Translations under genes and position numbers: made by a program
Source of the DNA: Neoceratodus forsteri
Lineage: Eukaryota > Chordata > Ceratodontiformes > Ceratodontidae
Assembly: GCA_016271365.2 (NCBI GenBank)
Contig: CM057456.1
Span: forward strand, 1,394,337,501 to 1,394,401,500
DNA: 64,000 nt
Reading direction: 5' to 3'
Shown here: positions 32,905 through 45,309 of the stretch, in pieces
How the letters are laid out: each line of letters starts with the position of its first letter
Position numbering within the stretch: the first letter of the stretch is position 1
The notes under the pieces: model-generated
What the model was told of the DNA's origin: nothing
The model's database searches: none
The model's input: only the letters and a program-made list of their open reading frames with translations

Positions 32905-33857
32905 CTAATGACATTGCGCAAGACCTAGAAGGCAGAATTTCACTGTTCGCTGATGACACAAAGCTCTGTAACAGAGTAGACACACCAGCAGGTGTAGACA
33001 GAATGAGAAGCGACCTGCAGAAACTTGAAGAATGGTCAGGGGTTCGGCAGTTGAAATTCAATGCAAAGAAATGCAAGATAATGCATATGGGGAACAAAAA
33101 CCCTGGCACAATATATCAGTTGGGGGGTGAGGATATAGCATGCACCAAGCAGGAAAGGGATCTTGGGGTTGTCATCTCTGATGACCTCAAGGTAGGGAAA
33201 CAGTGTGACAAGGCAGCAGGTAAAGCAAATAGGATGCTGGGATGTGGCAGGCAGGCATCACCAGCAGGAAAAGGGAGGTCATAATTCCGCTATACAAGAC
33301 ACTAGTGAGGCCCCACCTGGAGTACAGTGTACAGTTCTGGAGACCATACCTACGTAAGGACATAGACAGGGTAGAGAAGGTTCAGAGGAGGCAACAAAGA
33401 TGGTGCATAGATTGCATCACAAGTCCTGTGAAGACAGGTTGAAGGAACTGAAATGTACTCCTGGAGGAGAGGAGGAGAGAGGGATATGATAGAGACATAC
33501 AAGTATCTTACAGGGAGGAACAGGGTGCAGGAAAACACTATTTTAAGCTAAAAGATGTTCCAGGACAAGAGGGCATGGGATGAAGTTGGAGGGAGGACGA
33601 TTCAGAGGAAACATGAGAAAGAATTTCTTCACAGAACGGGTGGTGGACAAGTGGAACACCCTGCCAGAGGACGTGGTGGGGGCTGAAACAATCACGGGAT
33701 TTAAGAATGCATGGGATAGACATAAAGGAATTCTGGAGGTCACGGGTAAGGGGCAACAGACTTCTAGGAAAACAAACTGAACTTACAAGCTCAAATGGGC
33801 AGACTGGGTGGGCCATAGGCCCTTATCTGCCGACACTGTCTATGTATCTATGTAAAC
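32905..33857 (+). mobile_element. CR1-C: 3' third of a CR1 LINE (RT palm to tail)
   Basis: Plus-strand reading starts NDIAQDLEGRISLFADDTKL, the RT catalytic box. It continues [94 protein letters not shown] and ends GPYLPTLSMYL. The 3' end is TATGTATCTATGT. Two frameshifts occur. It abuts foldback F6 directly. The tail is the same as in copies at 38540 and 45310, so they form one subfamily. Confidence 0.92.
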
Positions 33858-33859
33858 CC

Positions 33860-34480
33860 AACTGTATCCGAACAGTTCTTTGGCTCCTCAAGTTGAGTTT
33901 TAAATGCTTAGCTATGGATGGTTAGTATCCACTTAATCAGCGACTGTTATGTATACACACGGCTCCAGATAAGGTGAGTGCCGACCTATTTTACTCCCCT
34001 CATTGTAGAAAATACTCTTCAGAAAATGTTTTCAATGAGTACTGATACTCACCCAACATTTGTAAATACTGCACATTTCATAGAATAGTGCTTCATAACA
34101 TAACTGGTGATTCAAAAGGATCAGTTTTTTCCAGCTTTACAACACTCGTGCACATCCCAGTTTTGTTTTACCCACTATGCTTTAAACTGGCGAGTAAATT
34201 ACTCCTACCTATCAACATTAGCTGAAGCATTGTTGACACCTGATCAATTTGTATCTAGAAAAAAAACTACATTGTTTTAAAAAAGGTACTCCTCACTCCC
34301 CTGCGTCCAGATTTGTACGCATCTGAATTTGGTTTTACTCACCTCACTTTCAAAATGAGTAGTAAAGTACTCATCCCAAAAGATCTTATCTGGAGCCCTG
34401 CGTATACATATCCAATAATCTGTATTTTTTTGTTTAGTGCCTCAATATTGACATGTAATGTTCATAACCACTGCAGTATA
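33860..34480. other. Intronic DNA, nothing recognised
   Basis: AT-rich and unique-looking. No coding or structural signal seen. Confidence 0.4.
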
Positions 34481-34483
34481 ATA

Positions 34484-34645
34484 TGGCTCAGCAGGCCCAC
34501 AGGATCGAAGGTCGAAGGTTCCAGTCACAATCAGGATCTTTGGCTACTACCCAATAGTGACACTGCAGTGCAGCATAGCAGGGGCGCCATACTTCAGATC
34601 AAATGTTAAACCGAGGTCCTCAAGTGTAAGGCCCCACAGGGGCTC
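34484..34645 (+). mobile_element. tRNA-derived SINE remnant
   Basis: TGGCTCAGCAG at about 34484 fits the pol III A box exactly, and GGTTCCAGTCA about 35 bases on is a near B box. The downstream block AAATGTTAAACCGAGGTCCT is a conserved piece of widespread vertebrate SINEs. Confidence 0.6.
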
Positions 34646-35470
34646 AGTGGCAAGATGGCAGACAGAGCAGCGTGTGTAGGAGGCTGCTGCTAACAAGATC
34701 AGTTAAATGCCTGAAACAACCCGACAAAACTGAAGAAATATTTTCCTTACTGAGTCTACATACTGCTGCTCTGATGTCCAAAAATTTCCATGCACCTGCA
34801 AAATCATAGATATTCTAGCAGCACAGGAGAGAAGGCATCCGACAGACCTCCATGACAGCCAGAATTCTTTCTGTACCGCCTGTGCTTCTGAACATGTGCC
34901 CTCAGTCCTTCTTGCCACATCTGCTGACACTGCAGCTGCCGCTCCCGCGAATGCCACAGGAAAGGCTATGGCAACCCCGATACACCTCATGCAACAAATG
35001 CCAACTCCTGCCCAGATGCACCTGATCTGCAGTAGAGGGGTTGTCAGCTTGCCAGTGTGGGGCCTAGGAGAGGCCTGCTTCATCCTGCACTGGTCGTGGA
35101 TCATGTTCTACCCACTCCCCCAGAAATATCAGTGGCAAGGGTACACATGAACCAAAGCATGCTAACATGTGCAACGAAACAATGTCCCCCTCTTTCTAGC
35201 AGTGCCTCCTGCAGCTTCACCTCTGATAACCCAGCTGGTACATGTAAGGTGGCAACTGCTGCCCTCTCTCTCTCCACTGAAAAGGACTTATCTTCCCATG
35301 GGATGCGCAGTCCATCTCCCTCAGCCGCTCCTCCCCCAGTCTTATTCCCGAACCAAGGTTGCCAGCATCGCAAGTGGTAGCTCTAACACTGTGCCAAAGG
35401 ACAGCTAGGGAATGGTTCTATTTATTTTCTGTACTGCAGGAGCTGGTCAAGATAGTGTTCCACTGTTTAC
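34646..35470 (+). other. Unassigned GC-richer DNA, possibly LINE 5' sequence
   Basis: It begins CAAGATGGCAGACAGAGCAG, reminiscent of L1 5' regions, and has moderately open frames without motifs I recognise. Confidence 0.3.
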
Positions 35471-35479
35471 CTATATTTA

Positions 35480-36170
35480 GGGCTGTAATTATTTCACGGT
35501 AAAAAAAAAAAAAAAAAAAATTGTAAATTTCACAGCACATGCACAGAAAAAAAAAATCAATAATTTCACAGCAATTCATGGTCAGCAAGAGATCAATGAA
35601 ATAAATGAAATCAGCGCCCCTAAGAAATAATTACAGCCCTAGTGATCATCATGGACCACCCCCACTCCCCTAACCCAGTGCCCCCAAGCATTTTAAAAGC
35701 TGTTTTCACTCTTTCTTTAATTAAGAAAAGAAAACTGGTCAGTGTTCGGCACATCTCTGAAGCATACAGCTCACTTGATGCAGGCTCGAGGCTGGAGCAA
35801 AAAACACGGACAGCTGTGCAGACAGCTGGGAAGCAGGTGGAGATGGTTTCGGAGTGCAGGTGAGTGGAAGGGTTCATTTTTACAACACTGACTGAGAACG
35901 TTGGCATTATGTCAGAAGAGAGATCTCTAGGGGGCAGCAGTGAACTTCACTGGAAGGGGGATAAGGGGGTTTCACAACAAAGGGTGGTGTGAAGTGGATG
36001 GAGCTGCAGGGCAGATGGCTGGGAATAAGGCACACTGGCAGCTGGGCAATGTAAAAGCCCATAATTTATTTTGGATTTTCACGGGGGACAGACGATTTCA
36101 CAACAATAAGAAAATTGGTAAATTTCACAGTAGTCGTGAGATCCGTGCACACCGTGAAATAATTACAGCC
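35480..36170. mobile_element. MITE-like elements sharing an 18-bp inverted end
   Basis: GGGCTGTAATTATTTC at 35480 is answered by GAAATAATTACAGCCC ending at 35639, both flanked by TA. That gives a 160-bp miniature element with TA duplications (Tc1/mariner-like). A further CCGTGAAATAATTACAGCC ends at 36170, flanked by TTA, so a longer nested or composite element (TTA on both sides, Harbinger-like) is also possible. The interior is non-coding; 35502-35520 is an A tract. Confidence 0.7.
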
Positions 36171-36174
36171 TTAC

Positions 36175-37605
36175 CTGTAATTAGCACATTGTTGAAACAG
36201 GGTTCTCACTGGTCCAAAGCTGCAGACTGAGACACCTATGTCTTAACTTGCCGTCATGCCGACGAGCCAGGTTCAAGAACTAGCCAGGGCCACTCAGGAG
36301 ATCAGCTTGGGGGGAAGAAGGATCAATCATCCCAACAGACGCTATCCTCCTCCGGGAACAGGAGGTTGTTTGCTCCGACACGATACTGCCAATGTGACCA
36401 TGAGTGGTGGCTCTGGGAGGAGCACCAGTTCTGGGTGGAGGGACGCTTCCTGCAGAAGACGTTAGCACGTCCATGCATCAGTCAGCCACCTCTTCCTCCA
36501 CGAAGCATCCGAGGGTTCGGGGCACCAGAAAAAAACCCAGTCAGCATGACGATACCTTGCTCTCCTCGCAGGTTCTGCACTCGCTAACTGCCCCCCCCCC
36601 CCATCTGAGCTCTGGGCATAGCGGGGGGCCGGGGCCCTGGACACTGAGCAAGAAGGAGCTTGCATTAAGGAAAGTTATAGCTGTTAAACGGAGGGAGACA
36701 GACCAAGAAGAAGTGATTTCTGTTTGATGTGTGCTGGACTTAACACTTTATATTCCTTTCTGTGAAGTAACAGTGCTTTATTTTGTTATTTTTGTTTTGG
36801 ACATTTCTGATTCAAGAAATAAAATGATAAATGCAGTCATATGCATTTTTTATGCACCATAGTTCTGGCTCAGTGTCTGTTATTGATTCCACACCTCCAC
36901 AGGCACTGCAATGGGTCGGTCAGGGCAAGTCCCAGAGATGGTGAGGTGACGGGGCAAGAGGAGGCGGACAGGGGCAGACCAGGCGTCCGGGGGTTGGGGG
37001 ATTAAAAAAAAAAAGTTCCCATAAATAGACTAGCACTGTACTGCCACTGTTAGCTTTAGTAACCACTGAATATACCATTGCACGCTCTACATATACACAT
37101 TTACATGGACTGCAAAACTCAGGTAGAATCCCAATTATTTTCACCCTACCCAACTACACGCACAAAATGTGAGGCCTTAAAATTGTGGCAGCGGTGATCA
37201 AGGGGAATCAGAAATCATTGTTGTCAAAACACAGAGAACAAATTCTGGTCTGAACTAATACGGCTACTCAGAGCAGCAAGACCGATTGAAAGAATACTCA
37301 GCTCTCTCGCCATGCTGGAGTCTGTTGTATCCAAGATGGCAGCATAACAGAATGGTTACTCATGCATGCGCAGTTTGTCGGCAGCCATCTTGGGCACAAT
37401 GGCTGTCACTTCCACAGTTGTGTAGGAAAAAAGTAGTACCCCAAGAAGGGTGTGTGTTTATGTGGCTGATGGTGGGGAAGGGCCATTGCAACACTACCCA
37501 GTGCAACCTGGCCACAGCACCTTGGAAGCACGCCGGAGAGCAGTCCGGCCATGTGTTTCCACAGTGCCTTTACAATGTTAGCAACATCTGGAGCTCCGCC
37601 CATGC
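36175..37605. other. Intronic DNA, nothing firmly recognised
   Basis: Moderately GC-rich frames at 36256-36727 show no known motif; AATAAA occurs near 36818. At 37330-37395 CCAAGATGGCAGCATA and GGCAGCCATCTTGG form a hairpin. Confidence 0.35.
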
Positions 37606-37609
37606 AGCT

Positions 37610-38540
37610 GTAACAAATGGAGATAGACGGAAGCCGATTACTGGGGGGGGGGGAATAGCAGAGGCACTGAATAACAACTATATGTCAGTATTCAGTCAGG
37701 AAGTCACTGAGCATGGCCCTCTGAGGTGGAAGTTACGGGAGAGGTGCAGGCAAGGCAGGAGGCAGTGCTGATCACAACAGAATTAGGGAAAAAGAAGGTA
37801 AAAGAGTCAACCTGGGGACCAAACAGGAAAGAGACATGGGAGTAATCGTATCTGATGACCTCAAAGTGTCCAGGCAGTGCAACAAGGCAGTAGGGAGGGC
37901 CAGTGGAATTCTGGGGTGTATAAAGAAGGGTATCACCATCAGAAGAGGGGAAGTTGTGTTGCCTCAGTAAAGATCAGTGGTGAGACCCCACCTACAGCAC
38001 TGTGTCCAGTTCTGGAGGCCACATCTCCAGATGGTCATAGTGGATGCTGTCCAGAGGACGGCAATTAAAATGGCGCAGGGTCTGCATAAGAAGCCCTAAA
38101 AGGAAAGACTAAAGGGCCTCAATACATACACCCTGGAAGAGAGGAAGGAGGGGGGATATGACAGAAACTTTTAAATACCTCAAGGTAGTAACAATGATAC
38201 AGGAGGGGAGTATTTTTCAGAAAAAAATATGCTCAAGGACAAAGGGAAATGCAATGAATCTGGAGAAGATAGACTGAAGAGATATGTGCAGAAATATTTC
38301 TTCACAGAAAGAGTGGTGGACGCCAGGAACATTCTTGGGTGAGAACTGTGGTTGGTTTCAAGAATGCATGGGATAGGCATAAGGAAATCTTCACAGAAAG
38401 TAAGGGGGAGGAGAAGAGAGAGGCAGCGATCAAATAGGGTCTGCAGTGACACTGTAAGGGGGGGGGGAAATCGGGTAGACTGGGTGGGCTATGGTCCTTA
38501 TTTGCTGTCAAATTCTAAGTTTATGTTTCTATGTTTTAGC
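37610..38540 (+). mobile_element. CR1-D: internally deleted CR1 fragment
   Basis: The start reads AEALNNNYMSVFSQEV, the linker between endonuclease and RT. It then jumps to KQERDMGVIVSDDLKVSRQC, VVRPHLQHCVQFWRPHL and FFTERVVDARN, and ends at GYGPYLLSNSKFMFLCF. The RT palm with the catalytic box is missing, so about 700 bp has been deleted. Several stops are present. Confidence 0.85.
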
Positions 38541-39112
38541 CAGAAGTTTTCACGGAACGGGGCAACAATTTGCCAAACACATTCTGAGGATTCAGATTTT
38601 GCCAAAGTCAGAATTACACAAAACTTCTGCGAATTTGGAATTGGCAGTTTCTGCCCAGCCCTAGTGGTGAATGTAAAGAAGAGCCTACCAGTGGAGACAG
38701 TAGTCAATAAAGACTTAACACAGGTCTTTAAGGTAGACTTAGAACATTTCTGCTTACCGGGGAATCACTGGAAACCCTGGTAACTGGACAGGGCACCCAT
38801 TCAGTTAGTGCAGGCTTAAAGAGAACATAAATAATTTTATTTACATTTTTCAATATAATTGCAAATTTGGGTATGTTAAGTCCGTCTTATTGCCCCACTG
38901 TACTGTTTTGTAGGTTAGAAACAGTCATGTTTTTCCTTATTGATGATCCAATATTAAGACAGCCTTTTCCCCTCCCAATACTTTTTTTTTTTTTTATTTT
39001 ATTACTATTCCACTTCATTGTAGCCTTCAGCTCAACTGATGTCACTGGGTTTTGGAAATGCTAAATAATTAAAAATGAATATTGGGTGGGGAAAAGGCAG
39101 TGGTAATATGGA
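38541..39112. other. Intronic DNA, nothing recognised
   Basis: No coding or structural signal beyond a T tract at 38983-38996. Confidence 0.4.
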
Positions 39113-39120
39113 GTCGTAAA

Positions 39121-41642
39121 CAGGGCTTGACAAATCCTATAGCCCGATGTCCCGGACTACAACTTTTCCCTCTGGGACAAGCACTTTGACAAGTGCTGCT
39201 TGTCCGTGGATAAGTACCCCTTTAACTTCCCGCAGACAAATAACCATTTAAAACTTTTAAAAAATGCCTGCAGTGCCAGCTTCTTCCAGAAGGCTGCTTG
39301 CGTCTGGCCATTCCTGTGGCCATGTGACCAACCGGAGTGGCATTCGTGCGACTTCCCCCTGCTTCAGTGAGTAAGCGTGGATGGAACGGGAGCGAGCAGT
39401 AGCCACGGGGGAATCAGGCGGAGCCAGTCACAGGACTGGCATGCATGGCAGCGAATCATTATGGGCCCCAGACGAGGTAAAGCACATTCACTGGTGGCAG
39501 AGTGGCAACTTGGCAGGAGCGACGCAGCATGCTCGCTCACTTTCTCTACAGTTTTCTGAGAGAACAGACGTGCGTGCTGCAAGAGCACTGTAGAGAGTGT
39601 TGTGTTTTCTGGGCTGCATTTGGAGGAGTGGGAGGCATCAACTTGCAGTACTAAATTCTACTAGGAAGTAGGGACTGACTCCGTCAAAAAAAAAAAAAAA
39701 AACACACTGAAGTCTTCCAGTGCAAGTAGTAGCCGGGGAGACAGGCTTGTGAAGGTTGGGAGCAACAGCATGGTAGGGGAAGACAGTCCGAGAGGCAGAG
39801 CCGGAGCCGCCGAGGATCGTGAGCAGTTGGTGATTTTGCTGCCTGAATTGCTACTTCCCTGACTGTGCCCCTCTATTTTTAAACTCCCGATCTAACTCCC
39901 TTGCATTTCGGAAAAGAAAAAGATAACCTAGCAATTCTGTCCTTCGGGAGCCTTTGTGACCGCATGGTGAACGGAGGGGGAGTCGGGGAGATCGTGTCCA
40001 AGCTAAAGAAAATCTAATCTCCCTGCTAGTTGCCTTGCCAGCGTTACCACTGCTGCCTGCCAATTCTCACAAAAACAGTACTGGTAAAATAAAGGGACTG
40101 TGGCAGACAGGCAGTAAAAAGAAGCCAGACGAGGTCAGGAGGGCTTTGCTAAAGAAAGACAACTTTAGCCACCACATAATCAGAGACAGAAGACTGAAGG
40201 AACTAACTGATTACTGACACTGTTTCGTTGACAAATACAAAAAAGCTTGTACAACTTAAAAAAAAGAAAATTAACTGAAGGTGATTTGTGTGCCTCTTGG
40301 GGAGTGTGTGGGCACTTGGGCAATATATGTATTTAACAAAGTAATTAAGAAGGTGGGTGGACCAGGAGGGCCTCTGAAAAAGTGTAACAGAGAGGAGAGC
40401 TGAGAGCATTGCATTGCAAGACACTGATGATTTCTAGTTCTGCAGTTGCCTAATTAAACTACAGAAGTGTATTTAACTACTAAAGCTAAGCAGCCCAGTG
40501 TCTACTTACCTAGTACTAGTACCATACCTGTCCTGTCCTGACTGCTACCTCTTGTGACTCTTGTGAGTGCACTGATACTGGTCTGACTACATAAATAAAC
40601 ACAGAGTAAAAGGGTTAGGGCAGTAGAGTAGTAATAACATAACTGCCTGAACAAAACTACAAACAGGACTACTGTCAGCCTCAAGTCTCAAGAGAGTAAC
40701 AGTTGTGTGCGGGACTGTGGGGCGGCATTGTGTGTTGCCTAAGAAACAGCAAGTGTTTAGCTAAGCTACCTGGCAAAAACAAAAGGGCAGAAGCCGAGAA
40801 GGATAACTAATTGCCCAAATTAATTAATGAAAAAGAAAAGAAGATCAAAACAAGACTGGGTGACCTGTGTCCTACCCATTGTCTTGTGGGCGACTGGCTT
40901 GTCGGCCGAAGATACATAAATAAAAAAGCTATTAAAAAAAAAAAAAAATAAAAAAATTAAAAATCAGAAAGCTAGTAAAGGATTCTAAAGAAAATTAAAT
41001 AAGAGGAGCCTTACTCTGTGTGGACTGTGTTGGGAGAGTGAGAAGTGTCATGTGGAAAGGAGTGAAGGGGTTGGGGTGACCTGTCCAACTCCAAGCCCAG
41101 TGTCCTACAGCCGGCTGGGTTGTGAAAGACAAGAAATAAAGAAAGCTATTAACCCCCCAAAAAACTTATTAGAAATAAAATAAACTATAAAAGGGGAGAA
41201 ACTTTTTTGTGCTACAGAAAAAAAAACACAAACACACTAGCTGTTAGCTACCTACCCTACTTTGGTGAACTGAAGGTGTGTGTATGTGTGGCTGCGAGAC
41301 CTAACTTGCCCCGAGAGGGTAGAGGAACTTGGGGAACAACTGCGAACTTATTAGAAATAATCAATACAAAGGGGAACATTCAGAAAAACATCTTTTGTGC
41401 TACAGAAAAAAAAAAATAAACCCTTTGGTGGAGGTGTGTCTGTGAGACCTAACCTGCCCTGACTAATGGCAGAGGAACTTAGGGAAGTGACAAGTGAACA
41501 ACTGCGGAGTGCTACTAGTTGGCTGAGTTCCCACTCCTGCTCCCACCTTGCCATTGCCACCCACTCACGAGACCCATCACCCAAGCCCTCTTGTAGTGCT
41601 GTAAGCATAAGCACAGCAGTTTAACCTAACCTTAAGGTAAAA

Positions 41643-41681
<39 letters not shown>

Positions 41682-42001
41682 GATAACAAAATAAACTTTT
41701 ATTGTGTACAGCAATATTCCAATATCACTGACTCTGCTGCTGGCGCCGTGTGCTAATTCTGGCACAATCCTCCCCATCCTGACAAAAACAAATAAATTCA
41801 TATTATTCTTCTTACTGTTTATTACAATACTAAATAACTGATACTACATTAAATCCATTTACGTTTTCTGTATTTTTATACTTTCCACTAAAAATATGCC
41901 ATTTTATACCTGGACTACCAACTCAAGCACCGGGACAACTACATTTTGACTAGCCACTTGTCCGTGGACAAGTACCTAATTTTAAAATTTGTCAAGCTCT
42001 G
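39121..42001. mobile_element. hAT-type DNA transposon, non-coding, with 8-bp target duplication
   Basis: The left end CAGGGCTTGACAAAT (39121) is matched by the inverted right end ATTTGTCAAGCTCTG (ending 42001), one mismatch in 15. Flanks GTCGTAAA (39113-39120) and GTTGTAAA (42002-42009) are an 8-bp target duplication with one mismatch, the hAT signature. Subterminal TTGTCCGTGGA words occur at both ends. The interior has no transposase. It holds internal repeats, for example two copies of a block with GAAACTTTTTTGTGCTACAG-like sequence near 41160-41420, and (CA)n at 41645-41679. Presumably mobilised in trans. Confidence 0.92.
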
Positions 42002-42415
42002 GTTGTAAATAAGAAACAGCAGGTGAACATGACAAACTCACAATTTCTTCGGACAGCAGTTACTAGGTTATGTACATACACATAACATCCTTAGTGCTCA
42101 AGTTATAGATTTGGGGGGTGGGGGTGCCAGCACCAGACATAAGCGCCACATAGGAACATCACACCACACAGTCACCAGACTACATGAATTTTTGTGTTTT
42201 ACAACAGTATAAACTGTGGAATTATTCTCAGCAGATGTGCAGTGAGCAGCTTGATAAATTTTCACCAGTTTATTCAGAAAGAGCAGTGCAGCAGCAGCAA
42301 ACAAAACACTGACCAAATGTTCCAGCTAGTTAGTCATTTTAATGTGCTAAGTCATAAAATACATTCACATGTATCAGGTCCAGTGCAGCACATAGTATGG
42401 CTAAACACCACAAAG

Positions 42416-42454
42416 TACTGACGTTTCACTTGGCCGTCTGCTAAGCTTCCTCAG
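42416..42454 (-). ncRNA. Type I hammerhead ribozyme motif, intact core
   Basis: The minus strand reads CTGAGGA (42454-42448), stem II CTTAGC/GCCAAG with one mismatch, GAAAC (42427-42423), loop GUCA and GUA (42418-42416). All invariant core bases are present (position 7 is free), stem III is the 2-bp AC/GU type, and GUA is an allowed cleavage triplet. Stem I pairing is weak. PLE termini commonly carry this minimal form. Confidence 0.6.
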
Positions 42455-42889
42455 CGTAATCTAGTGATCTGAAAAGAGTGCCTCACCTTTACACCAGATA
42501 AGGTGCAACTCCCAAATGTATAACCAATGAAAACAGACGTGATTAAAAACATGCATCTAAAACCAATCATGGTTAAGCATCAACAACCCCAGTAGCTCAC
42601 TTACCACTGCTTATTAAGGCAAAGTATGAAAGAACTAACGCCAAAAGGCATAAATATAACCACTGTTCCAAACTTTGTGTTTTCAAGGGATTTTTATTTT
42701 TGTGTAATAAAGGCTGGTAAGTGGGACTGAGCCTAGGGATGTGTGCTAAAACCAGGCACTTCCTTAATTAGAACAGAGCAAGCAATACGAGTATCAGACA
42801 GCAACCAGGATTTGAATAATGCACATTGTGTGTAGTGGGCTATAATAAAGGGCCGAGCAGCATCTGAATTTTTTCAAAACCACTCCCTC

Positions 42890-43600
42890 CCTGATGGCAA
42901 ATAATTCCTATTGTTCTGTAGAACCCACTCCCTCTTCCTGTACCCATAACACTGTAAGAAATTCCTGGTGTTCAGTGGCAACCCAACCCTCTACCCCCCT
43001 CAAATCAATTCCTTCCTGGGGCCCAGTGATGCCCCCAGCTTCTCTGCATTTGTACCAACAACTCACTGGTACCCAATGGCATCCCCTCACTTTATCCCAA
43101 GCATCCTCTTGTGCTCACTGGAACTTTCTCCTTCCACCAGCATGTGCCAAACAGTCTCTGGTGCTTACTGGCACCCCTCTCTCAGCCACTGTTAATGTTA
43201 AGCAGTACCAGAGAAAAAGTGGAACTCCTCCCTCTCCCATTGGGACAAGGAGTCCATTCACAGTGCATGAGGGGCATTCTGTTGGGGGCAGGATCCCATT
43301 CCGGTGGCAAGATGGGTGTTCTGGGCATTCCAGCCAGCAGATGTGGCATTAAGGCACAGAGTTTGCATTCTGTCCTTGGAGTGGCATTCCGGCTCTAGTG
43401 GGTATTCAGGTAAACTGGGTGGGCCTTCTCCGACAGGGTGGGCATGTTGTCACACAGGGTGGGTACTGAGGCACACAGCATACCATTCCAGCCGCAAGTA
43501 GGTACTGAAGCACAGCGGGTGGTTCTTCAGGCCCCTAGAGTAGATGTACCTGCCCCAGCGTGAGATGTCCCCCAAGGTGACTATTCTGGCCCTAGGGTGG
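42890..43600 (+). repeat. Degenerate minisatellites (about 60 bp units)
   Basis: Words of the CCTGGTGCCCAGTGGCACC type recur about every 60 bases from 42965 to 43185. From 43260 a different GGTGGGCATTC/GGTACTGAGGCACA style unit recurs. Both are heavily diverged. The first resembles the arrays at 8068 and 30830. Confidence 0.55.
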
Positions 43601-44315
43601 CTACGCAGATAAATACATATATCCCTCCTCAGACCCTGTCTTCATTTAGCAACACCAGAGTTCTATTTCCTGAAGATGACAGCCCCCTACCAAAATGCAG
43701 CTCGACTTCGTTTCATCACTGTCTAATAACGTCCTATCAAGAATATCCTGATTTACTTAAAAAAAAAAAAGCCCTTGCAGAAAACTAAACAGTTCGGGAG
43801 TGATGCATAACTGGGTAGGTACATTAGGCAATACAAATAATTTAGATTCGGAAAGTATCCAAAGTTTGATTAAAGTTACCATGTGAGAAGACACGCGCCT
43901 ATCAACACGAATTTAAAAGAAACCCTGACCCTGCAAAGTATACGTGTTTACAAAGTATTGCACAGCCATCGTACAGCTTTCGCGCCAACCCCATAAGCGC
44001 CGCTCCACAGCACCCACCCGGCGTGACCCCCAATCAAAAGCAATAGTTACATCAGTATTGGAATTACTGGGGCTTGCCAAACTCAGACCCATCTCCAGCT
44101 CTCAAATGAGCCCGACAGCTCCCGCATTATAGACATTTACATATAAGGAAGGGGAAAGCAATTTAAAGCTATGGCCTCTGATGGACTCCTGGCTTACTAC
44201 GTGTACTCCCCAACACTGAAATACAGTAATAATCGGGCGGGTTTTCCCCAGACTTGATCGACATCGCAAAAATTGGAACGTATACCGAAATCGCTCCTTA
44301 CTAGCCTCCACTCAC

Positions 44316-44339
44316 CGTCCTTTTCGAAGCTGGAGCCAT
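44316..44339 (-). CDS. CDCA7L: Candidate CDCA7L exon 1 coding part
   Basis: The minus strand has an ATG in good Kozak context (G at -3 and +4) followed by seven codons (MAPASKRT) and a consensus donor GTGAGTGG in phase 0, as exon 2 requires. CDCA7L and CDCA7 start with a very short coding first exon, so size and phase fit. The surrounding sequence is GC/CpG-richer than the intron. The eight residues alone cannot be matched to a homologue. Confidence 0.45.
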
Positions 44340-44560
44340 AACTTATGATTAAACTCCAACAAACTCGGTCTCGCAGCTGAAGCACCTCTGAATGAATAGA
44401 GTGACAGAGCGGGGGTCGCTCGGAAACTGCAAATCCTGGGGACGGGGGAGGGGGCGCGCATTAATCCGAAGTGCCTATGGCTGTCGATTTAGTTCAGTGG
44501 TGCATTTTTGTATCTGCAAGAAACACATTTCTACCTTGTATAGTATGCTGAAACTATTTA
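44340..44560 (-). promoter_or_regulatory. CDCA7L: Candidate CDCA7L 5' UTR and promoter
   Basis: On the minus strand a CT-rich, GC-rich block (CCCCCTCCCCCGTCCCC) and an AATGCGCGCC element resembling an E2F site lie 80-150 bases upstream of the candidate ATG. CpG dinucleotides cluster at 43960-44470. CDCA7L is known to be cell-cycle regulated, so an E2F-like site fits; the assignment is inference. Confidence 0.35.
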
Positions 44561-45305
44561 TTTGTGGTAGAAGTTCTTTTTACACAAAGGATATATTTAC
44601 TGAGACGCCCCTCTGTTCTGCTTATGGGTGGACTCGGCCAGTTCCGAACAAGCATGCTGGAGTTGGGTTTCGCGGGTAAAGCTGGGGAGGAAGTGCCTAA
44701 CTGATTTACGTTGTTTTTGTTGTAGGGAGATTTACTCGGGGAGGTGTGTCCTTTGATTTAGTTGTAACTTCGCAGGAATCCTGATTCCATGCCACCTGAG
44801 TTATGCGTTAACCTGATAGGCTGATCATGCACTTGTGACCGTGGAACTTTTAAGTAACCCGATTCCACCGTTCTAACTGCATTGCATGTGTACCACTGAG
44901 TGTTAACACGGTTCTCGAATTTCTCCCGTTAATCAAACAATATTTCTGCCAGGAAGTGGTATGTATTTATCAGTAATGGCTAAAAGCGCATAGACATCTG
45001 AATGAAAATAAGCTTTAAAGATCGTGCTACGAGCAGTGTAGACACTATTTTTGAGCAGCTTCTCCACCATCGCGATGGCCTTCTGTGGCCAAGATATTTA
45101 GAAGCGTCTGCCAACGGTACAAACCAGGAGCAGGATTCCCAAAGAACAGCAAAAACTCCGGAGCTGCGGGGGAAAAAAGCTTGCAGCACTCTGGAAACGC
45201 AGTTGCGTGATATTCTTATCCCGCAGCTGAGGGAATTCAGCAAAAAGTTCCGCAGCAGCGGTAATCCCGCAAGTGCTGCAGATCCACAGGTGTGGAAATG
45301 GCTGA
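44561..45305. other. DNA upstream of CDCA7L, no convincing gene
   Basis: Open frames on both strands at 45002-45325 contain repeated CGCAGCTGAGGGA-like words and no known domain; probably a repeat. Confidence 0.35.
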
Positions 45306-45309
45306 GGAG

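Larger units (their letters stand above)
16598..44315 (-). other. CDCA7L: Presumed CDCA7L intron 1
   Basis: If the exon 1 candidate at 44316-44339 is correct, this is one 27.7-kb intron with GT...AG ends. It contains the whole modular repeat field, CR1 copies, a MITE and the hAT element. I see no further coding exon inside it. Confidence 0.45.

Noticed and set aside
34896..35150. Alanine-rich frame and ATGGCAGAC-type start, possible L1 ORF1
   Set aside because: No ORF1 motif and no downstream ORF2; left as unassigned.
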